Below, in pieces: positions 6,577 through 9,290 of a stretch of 9,290 nucleotides of DNA. Location of the stretch: NCBI GenBank assembly GCA_038062615.1, contig JBBTWV010000068.1, forward strand, positions 1 to 9,290, in the 5' to 3' direction. The notes under the pieces were generated by a model, which did no database searches, was not told where the DNA came from, and worked only from the letters and a program-made list of their open reading frames with translations. The DNA is from JBBTWV01 sp038062615. Its GTDB lineage: Bacteria; Patescibacteriota; Gracilibacteria; UBA1369; UM-FILTER-53-11. How positions within the stretch are numbered: position 1 is the stretch's first letter; each line of letters starts with the position of its first letter. The translations under genes were made by a program, and so were the position numbers.

Positions 6577-6662
6577 TGCTAAGCAATTAAATCGCCCGAG
6601 TGGCGAATGGTTGGATAATCAAGGAAAAAAAGAAAATAGAGTTTTCGCCGGAAAACGAAGTC

Positions 6663-6691
6663 ACGATAATATAGAAAAATAGCCGACGCAA
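6663..6691 (-). promoter_or_regulatory. weak candidate ftsA promoter
   Basis: On the - strand TTGCGT (6686-6691), a 17-base spacer and TATCGT (6663-6668) form a 7-of-12 match to consensus. The TTGCG of the -35 resembles the prfB candidate. It would start transcription near 6656, about 100 bases before ftsA. A second candidate in the same region is TTGATT (6983-6988) with N17 and TACAAA (6960-6965), an 8-of-12 match that overlaps a hairpin. Confidence 0.25.
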
Positions 6692-6701
6692 ATTTTTAGT
6701 T

Positions 6702-6726
6702 CGGTTTTTTGGCTTTTTTAAGCCCT
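6702..6726 (-). repeat. leader hairpin repeat, copy 1
   Basis: A T6 run (6705-6710) is followed by GGCTTTTTTAAGCCCT (6711-6726), in which GGCTT and AAGCC pair around a T4 loop. The same arrangement recurs at 6813-6838, about 110 bases away. On the ftsA-sense strand the form is AGGGCT, an A-rich loop, AGCC and an A-tract. Confidence 0.5.
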
Positions 6727-6812
6727 TCGTTTCAATTTTGTATTCATTTGTTTTCTTTTGCTGTGGCCAAAAACGCGGAGCGTTGACACTTATTTTTTTA
6801 ATATTCTACTCA

Positions 6813-6838
6813 CCGTTTTTTTGGCTTTTATCAGCCCT
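6813..6838 (-). repeat. leader hairpin repeat, copy 2
   Basis: A T7 run (6816-6822) is followed by GGCTTTTATCAGCCCT (6823-6838), which matches copy 1 at 14 of 16 positions. GGCT pairs with AGCC around a 6-base loop. The stem is retained while the loop differs, which hints at a structured element, although with so few bases this is only suggestive. Confidence 0.5.
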
Positions 6839-6930
6839 AAAAGTGGGTTTTTAGTGATCAAAAATATTGCTCATTTTTTTTGAAGGTTTATTTTTTTGCT
6901 CAGCTTCTTATTTTATCGTCTGCGTAGAGA

Positions 6931-7010
6931 GGAAAATGACTAATCAAAAATAAATGATTTTTGTATTTTGATTCCACTCACAAATCAAAAACATCAAAAA
7001 ATCATTTTCC
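6931..7010. repeat. nested inverted repeats with alternative pairings
   Basis: GGAAAATGA (6931-6939) and TCATTTTCC (7002-7010) are perfect 9-base inverted arms. Inside, TTTTGATT (6966-6973) pairs with AATCAAAA (6983-6990) over a 9-base loop, extended by TGT/ACA across one bulged base. AATGATTTTT (6953-6962) can pair instead with AAAAATCATT (6997-7006), sharing bases 7002-7006 with the outer arm. The two arrangements exclude each other, as in an attenuator or switch. AATCAAAA (6942-6949) offers a third partner for 6966-6973. Confidence 0.5.
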
Positions 7011-7018
7011 ATGGAAAA
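7005..7018. promoter_or_regulatory. 14-bp perfect palindrome, possible operator
   Basis: TTTTCCATGGAAAA reads the same on both strands. Perfect palindromes of this size in non-coding DNA are typical of binding sites for dimeric regulators. It overlaps the right arm of the inverted repeats at 6931-7010. The cognate protein is unknown. Confidence 0.35.
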
Positions 7019-7020
7019 CG

Positions 7021-7114
7021 GTTGTTATTGTTTATTCTAAGCCCAAATACTGATGTTGAGTACTCGTCCTAGTCTCAAAGTATAACTACAATTCATTTTT
7101 ACAATAACCGCAAC
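7021..7114. other. long-range stem enclosing a smaller hairpin
   Basis: GTTG plus TTATTGT (7021-7031) pair with ACAATAA (7101-7107) and CAAC (7111-7114), an 11-bp stem with a 3-base bulge. Within it TTGAG (7056-7060) pairs with CTCAA (7074-7078), and GAGTACTC (7058-7065) is a palindrome. On the - strand a -10-like TATACT (7079-7084) lies inside. This could be a small structured RNA or leader. The evidence is pairing alone. Confidence 0.3.
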
Positions 7115-7132
7115 ATCAAAACTGCAATATTT

Positions 7133-7145
7133 GAGGCTTTGCCTC
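7133..7145 (-). terminator. weak hairpin after the exonuclease gene
   Basis: GAGGC and GCCTC pair over a 3-base loop, 16 bases beyond the exonuclease stop codon. On the - strand it is followed by AAATATT rather than a T-run, so termination would be inefficient. Confidence 0.3.
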
Positions 7146-7161
7146 GTGGCGCGTGTGGCAT

Positions 7162-8061
7162 TTAGAACAACGACCGTTGCGGTTCCTCTTTTTCGTACAT
7201 CTCATCCAGCCGCTTTACCAAGCTCTTAAAACCAAGTGACTCAAAAAGCTTTCTCACCGAGGCCGCATCAAAACTTTTGGCCCGGCAGGCTTCTAAGTCA
7301 AAATTCACGGGCACATCGGCCACCAATGTGGCCAGCTCCTTGCTCATGAAGGCTTGCTGACGACTGTCTTCCAATTTTTTACGCATTCCTGGGCTGAGCG
7401 CTTCAAGATTTTCGTAAATTTTTTCCAGACTTCCATATTGCTGGAGCAAAGATACGGCACCTTTATCGCCAATCCCTTTCACGCCGGGAATGTTATCGGA
7501 GCTATCTCCCGCAATTCCTTTATAGTCGGGAATTTGTGCCGGAGAAATTCCATATTTTTTTTCGATGTCGGACTGCGCCATGATCTCCGCTTGTTTAAAG
7601 CCTTTTGCGGGATAGAGAATAGAAACCCGCTCACCTGCAATTTGAAAAATATCAAAATCGCCGGTGGCTATGAGAACCTCCAAATTTTTGTTGGGTTTCA
7701 TTTGCTTCACGACTGTAGCCAAAATGTCATCGGCTTCGTAGCCTTCGGCTTCAAACCCCGGGACGCCAAATGTCTCCACTACCTCTCTTACTAAGGGGAT
7801 TTGATCGTAAAGTTCTTGCGGGGCTTTTACACGAGTTGCCTTGTATGCCTCAAAAGCCTTATGCCTAAACGTTGGCCCTTTTCTATCAAAAGCGACGGCC
7901 AAATAGTCGGGCTTCTGGGTTGCCATAATAGAGAGCAGAATGGTGGTGAAGCCAAAAACCGCATTGGTAAGGGTACCGGCGGGGCTTTTTAAAAATGGCG
8001 GGATGGCATAAAAACCCCTATAAATAAGGCCAGAACCGTCAATCAAAATAAGCTTTTCCAT
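7162..8061 (-). CDS. stand-alone 5'-3' exonuclease / flap nuclease (PolA N-terminal type)
   Basis: This metal-dependent nuclease would remove RNA primers and 5' flaps during lagging-strand maturation and repair. It corresponds to the N-terminal domain of DNA polymerase I. The two-metal acidic residues are present: Asp8 (LIDGS), Asp59 (FDR), Glu109, Asp111 and Asp112 (YEADD), Asp135 and Asp137 (TGDFD), Asp186 and Asp189 (GDSSDN). The helix-hairpin-helix GVKGIGDKGA (193-202) follows. The ATG at 8061 is preferred because the product then starts MEKLILIDGSGLIYRGFYA like its relatives; a GTG at 8091 would add ten unlikely residues. At 299 residues it contains no proofreading or polymerase domain, and the TAA is followed by non-coding DNA, so it is not an obvious truncation. 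It ends in QRSLF (295-299), resembling the bacterial sliding-clamp-binding pentapeptide. Confidence 0.93.
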   Translation of the reverse strand: MEKLILIDGSGLIYRGFYAIPPFLKSPAGTLTNAVFGFTTILLSIMATQKPDYLAVAFDRKGPTFRHKAFEAYKATRVKAPQELYDQIPLVREVVETFGVPGFEAEGYEADDILATVVKQMKPNKNLEVLIATGDFDIFQIAGERVSILYPAKGFKQAEIMAQSDIEKKYGISPAQIPDYKGIAGDSSDNIPGVKGIGDKGAVSLLQQYGSLEKIYENLEALSPGMRKKLEDSRQQAFMSKELATLVADVPVNFDLEACRAKSFDAASVRKLFESLGFKSLVKRLDEMYEKEEPQRSLF

Positions 8062-8069
8062 GCAGGAAT

Positions 8070-8098
8070 AAAGTACAGGGGACGGCACCACAACTCAA
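8070..8098 (-). promoter_or_regulatory. weak candidate exonuclease promoter
   Basis: On the - strand TTGAGT (8093-8098), a 17-base spacer and TACTTT (8070-8075) end 8 bases before the ATG at 8061. The hexamers match at 4 and 3 of 6. The support is the spacing and the repeated placement of -10-like boxes next to starts in this window. Confidence 0.3.
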
Positions 8099-8104
8099 CA
8101 GCCT

Positions 8105-8127
8105 GGTGGCATTTTAGGGGTGGCATT
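8105..8127 (+). repeat. direct repeat upstream of the GT-like gene promoter
   Basis: GGTGGCATT occurs twice, at 8105-8113 and 8119-8127, with starts 14 bases apart. The second copy lies where a -35 would be for the promoter at 8141-8149, which lacks a recognisable -35. It could be an activator site. Confidence 0.4.
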
Positions 8128-8157
8128 ATCAGATTAAATCTGATATAATAATCAGAT
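8127..8157. promoter_or_regulatory. 19-bp palindromic operator plus a third half-site over the start codon
   Basis: TATCAGATT (8127-8135) and AATCTGATA (8137-8145) are perfect 9-base inverted arms around a central A. The right arm overlaps the extended -10. A further ATCAGAT (8151-8157) repeats the left half-site in direct orientation 23 bases downstream and covers the A and T of the ATG at 8156. A dimeric repressor bound here would block polymerase. In RNA the same arms could form a hairpin only if transcription started further upstream. Confidence 0.55.
8141..8149 (+). promoter_or_regulatory. extended -10 promoter, leaderless start
   Basis: TGATATAAT is a perfect TGnTATAAT extended -10, which can work without a -35. 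It ends 6 bases before the ATG at 8156, so the predicted transcription start is the A of the start codon. There is no Shine-Dalgarno upstream of the gene. Confidence 0.65.
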
Positions 8158-8656
8158 GGACCGATACCAAAAATTCATTGAAGAAAAAGCAAAAAAGAAG
8201 CGCGAGCTGATGGGGACGATGTTTTTTCCTCGTACGCCGGTTTTGCTGCTGGATCTCTGCGACGGCTCAAAAACATCTTACGACGATCTTTTGAAGGGTC
8301 TGGAGGCGATTCATCTCACTACCTTAGTTATTGCACCGGCGGAAGCCAAGGCTCGGGCAAAAGGAAAATTTGTAAAATTCCTGGCGCCGGAAAAAGAGGC
8401 CGACGCCTACCGTGCCGCCGACTTTGCGGTGGTGATGGATGGTGATATTTCTAAGGTCATAAAAAACGGCTGTGTGCCGATTTCAAAACTGGATGGTGAA
8501 AAAACAGCTGACTATAACCCGCTTCGCGAAAAAGGAAACGGGTTTTATTTTAAAAATCCCACAAAATGGGAGATGTTTGCCGCTATTGTACGTGCACTGG
8601 AAACCTACCAATTCCCTTACGACTGGGAAAATCTCATCCGAATTATACTTAAATAG
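8156..8656 (+). CDS. GT-B glycosyltransferase-like C-terminal domain protein
   Basis: The 166-residue protein resembles the nucleotide-sugar-binding C-terminal half of GT-B enzymes such as glycogen or starch synthase. After a basic N-terminal helix (1-20), LLLDLCDGS (30-38) and TTLVIAPAEAKA (55-66) look like Rossmann strands. Then come EADAYRAADFAVVMDGDI (81-98), GCVPISKLDG (105-114), DYNPLREKGNGFYF (119-132) and EMFAAIVRALETY (139-151), which follow the order seen around the substrate cleft of glycogen synthase. The acceptor-binding N-terminal half is missing, and where these enzymes have an E-rich motif this protein has DGDISKVIKNG. It therefore may not catalyse transfer and could be a binding or regulatory domain. 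The ATG at 8156 is set by the promoter position. It stands alone, divergent from the exonuclease gene. Confidence 0.7.
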   Translation: MDRYQKFIEEKAKKKRELMGTMFFPRTPVLLLDLCDGSKTSYDDLLKGLEAIHLTTLVIAPAEAKARAKGKFVKFLAPEKEADAYRAADFAVVMDGDISKVIKNGCVPISKLDGEKTADYNPLREKGNGFYFKNPTKWEMFAAIVRALETYQFPYDWENLIRIILK

Positions 8657-8676
8657 GGGCAACCTGCGGTTTCCCC
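8656..8676 (+). terminator. hairpin at the end of the GT-like gene
   Basis: GGGG (8656-8659) and AACC (8661-8664) pair with GGTT (8668-8671) and CCCC (8673-8676), with one mismatch between the two helices and a TGC loop. The first base is the last base of the TAG stop. No T-run follows, so it is a weak or Rho-like 3' end signal or an RNA-stabilising structure. Confidence 0.4.
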
Positions 8677-8685
8677 ATGAGCTCG

Positions 8686-8705
8686 CCTCGCTTACGCTCG
8701 GACTC
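8686..8705 (+). repeat. dispersed GC-rich 20-mer, copy 2
   Basis: It matches 5301-5320 at 17 of 20 positions and shares CTCGCTTnCGCTCG with the element before ftsA. It sits in the convergent spacer 8657-8816, which holds no gene. Confidence 0.5.
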
Positions 8706-8737
8706 GCCCCCTTCCCTTAGGTCGTCTTCGCTTGGGG

Positions 8738-8758
8738 GTCGCACGCGGTTCGTGCGAC
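8738..8758. terminator. 8-bp hairpin in the convergent spacer
   Basis: GTCGCACG (8738-8745) and CGTGCGAC (8751-8758) form a perfect 8-bp stem with a 5-base loop, midway between two convergent genes. It is the most stable hairpin noticed in the window and could stop transcription from both sides, although no T-run flanks it on either strand. Confidence 0.5.
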
Positions 8759-8816
8759 ACTTCGCCTGAGCTACGCCCACGAGACCCAAGCTCGACGCCT
8801 CACAAAAGTATTCTGC

Positions 8817-9182
8817 TTAGTTCAACGTATCCGGTCCACCATCGCCGCGGACGCTTTGTGATATTTCTTGAATCAATTTCACGATTTGCGGGAAGCTAAT
8901 GTAGTCGGTGGTGCTGATGCCGATAATTTTGCCGACGGCGTTTACAATGATGACTGCCAAAATCGTCACGATTAAGCCAATAATGGCATAGCGGATAGTA
9001 GAGACTGCTTGCTTGATTTTTTCTTCTTGGCCGCCGGAAAGAATAAACGAAATACCACCGATAAAAATAAAAACAACGGAAAGAAAACCGGCCACAATAA
9101 TCGCATAGGCAATGCCCTTATTTATGAGCTCGGTGAGGTCAATATTCTGCGTGTCGGAGATGAGGGAGCCGGAGGTAGCCAT
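8817..9182 (-). CDS. VirB2/TrbC-like type IV secretion pilin
   Basis: This small two-helix membrane protein resembles conjugative or type IV secretion pilin subunits, which assemble into an extracellular filament. From the ATG at 9182 it has 121 residues: a polar N-terminus (1-20), a first membrane helix (about 24-48, AIIVAGFLSVVFIFIGGI), a short cytoplasmic loop SGGQEEKIKQAVSTIRY (49-65), a second helix (about 66-87, AIIGLIVTILAVIIVNAVGK) and a polar tail. The GGISFILSGGQEEKIKQA loop followed by a Gly/Ala/Ile helix is the pattern I associate with these pilins. A TTG at 9221 would add 13 residues without family support. There is no cleavable signal peptide of the long VirB2 type. Other secretion genes are not visible in this window. 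A small unrelated membrane protein is the alternative. Confidence 0.75.
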   Translation of the reverse strand: MATSGSLISDTQNIDLTELINKGIAYAIIVAGFLSVVFIFIGGISFILSGGQEEKIKQAVSTIRYAIIGLIVTILAVIIVNAVGKIIGISTTDYISFPQIVKLIQEISQSVRGDGGPDTLN

Positions 9183-9190
9183 GTACCCGT

Positions 9191-9196
9191 ATATTA
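9191..9196 (-). promoter_or_regulatory. -10-like box before the pilin gene
   Basis: On the - strand TAATAT ends 8 bases before the ATG at 9182. The nearest -35-like sequence, TTGGAT (9216-9221), is 19 bases away and matches at only 3 of 6 positions. Its placement fits the near-leaderless pattern and supports the start at 9182 over the TTG at 9221. Confidence 0.3.
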
Positions 9197-9221
9197 CACT
9201 ATGATAGGCGCGTGCATCCAA

Positions 9222-9290
9222 CGACTTGTTTTTTCTTTGTTCAGGGCTTAAGCGAGCGGTACCGCAGCGGTGGACTCATGGTCACGCAAG
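9222..9290. other. non-coding end of window with two palindromes
   Basis: A T-rich stretch (9227-9239) is followed by GCTTAAGC (9246-9253) and GCGGTACCGC (9256-9265), both perfect palindromes. No gene or RNA is recognised before the window ends. Confidence 0.35.

Larger units (their letters stand above)
6558..7161 (-). other. AT-rich non-coding leader region upstream of ftsA
   Basis: No credible gene was found on either strand over about 600 bases. The longest start-to-stop frames checked are under 20 codons, and no tRNA, tmRNA, RNase P or SRP RNA landmarks were recognised. The region is rich in T-tracts (for example 6705-6710, 6714-6719, 6816-6822, 6873-6880, 6891-6897), some spaced near one helical turn, which suggests intrinsically bent DNA. 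It contains two similar hairpins (6702-6726 and 6813-6838), nested inverted repeats (6931-7010), a 14-bp palindrome (7005-7018) and a long-range stem (7021-7114). It most likely holds promoters and regulatory sites for ftsA and perhaps a small RNA. Confidence 0.6.

Noticed and set aside
6783..6811. TTGACA on the + strand in the ftsA leader
   Set aside because: No -10-like hexamer lies at 15-19 bases spacing and there is no + strand gene for more than a kilobase.
6931..7010. RNase P, tmRNA or 6S RNA gene
   Set aside because: GAGGAAAA near 6929 superficially recalls the RNase P GAGGAAAGUC element, but the flanking conserved blocks and the paired second half are absent.
6558..7161. Replication origin in the AT-rich region
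   Set aside because: Only one DnaA-box-like site (TTATCCAAC, complement of 6610-6618, 7 of 9 matches) was found, there is no cluster of boxes and dnaA or dnaN are not adjacent.
9256..9265. GCGGTACCGC palindrome as a terminator of a gene beyond the window
   Set aside because: No T-run follows on the + strand, and on the - strand it would precede rather than follow visible genes, so there is nothing to assign it to.

Overview
This window looks like the chromosome of a small-genome bacterium, most likely a member of the Candidate Phyla Radiation (Patescibacteria). That placement is inference. It rests on the mix of genes: a free-standing 5'-3' exonuclease without a polymerase, a lone two-helix VirB2/T4SS-type pilin, a FemAB-family peptidoglycan enzyme behind ftsA-ftsZ, and an almost complete absence of Shine-Dalgarno sequences. 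TAA, TAG and TGA are all used as stops and release factor 2 is intact, so the code is standard table 11. It is not the UGA-Gly code of Gracilibacteria/Absconditabacteria. No tRNA, rRNA, CRISPR array, transposase or integrase was seen.

Layout. Positions 1-2387 read rightward: prfB (release factor 2), an ECF-like sigma factor whose reading frame is broken inside the region 4.2 helix-turn-helix, and def (peptide deformylase). Positions 2405-6557 form a leftward cluster, in transcription order ftsA, ftsZ, a FemAB-family gene and an unrecognised 192-residue protein. The first three serve cell division and cell-wall assembly: FtsA anchors FtsZ to the membrane and the FemAB enzyme adds amino acids to peptidoglycan precursors. 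Positions 6558-7161 are a roughly 600-base AT-rich non-coding stretch upstream of ftsA, dense in T-tracts, inverted repeats and a pair of similar hairpins. Positions 7162-8061 encode a leftward 5'-3' exonuclease ending in a likely sliding-clamp-binding peptide. Divergent from it is a rightward 166-residue protein resembling the C-terminal half of a GT-B glycosyltransferase. A hairpin-rich convergent spacer (8657-8816) separates it from a leftward pilin gene (8817-9182).

Expression signals. Several starts have a -10-like hexamer 6-8 bases before the start codon and no Shine-Dalgarno, which predicts leaderless or nearly leaderless mRNAs (prfB, def, the exonuclease, the GT-like gene, the pilin). 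The clearest is the extended -10 TGATATAAT exactly 6 bases before the ATG at 8156, overlapped by a 19-bp palindrome. The sigma-factor gene instead has a perfect TTGACA-N16-TATAAT promoter that begins inside the prfB stop codon.

Most ordinary genes here are well-known families. The points worth a second look are the frame-broken sigma factor with a GC hairpin at the break, the operator/promoter arrangement at 8127-8157, the structured ftsA leader, a heptanucleotide repeat inside the FemAB coding sequence, and the clamp-binding tail of the exonuclease.
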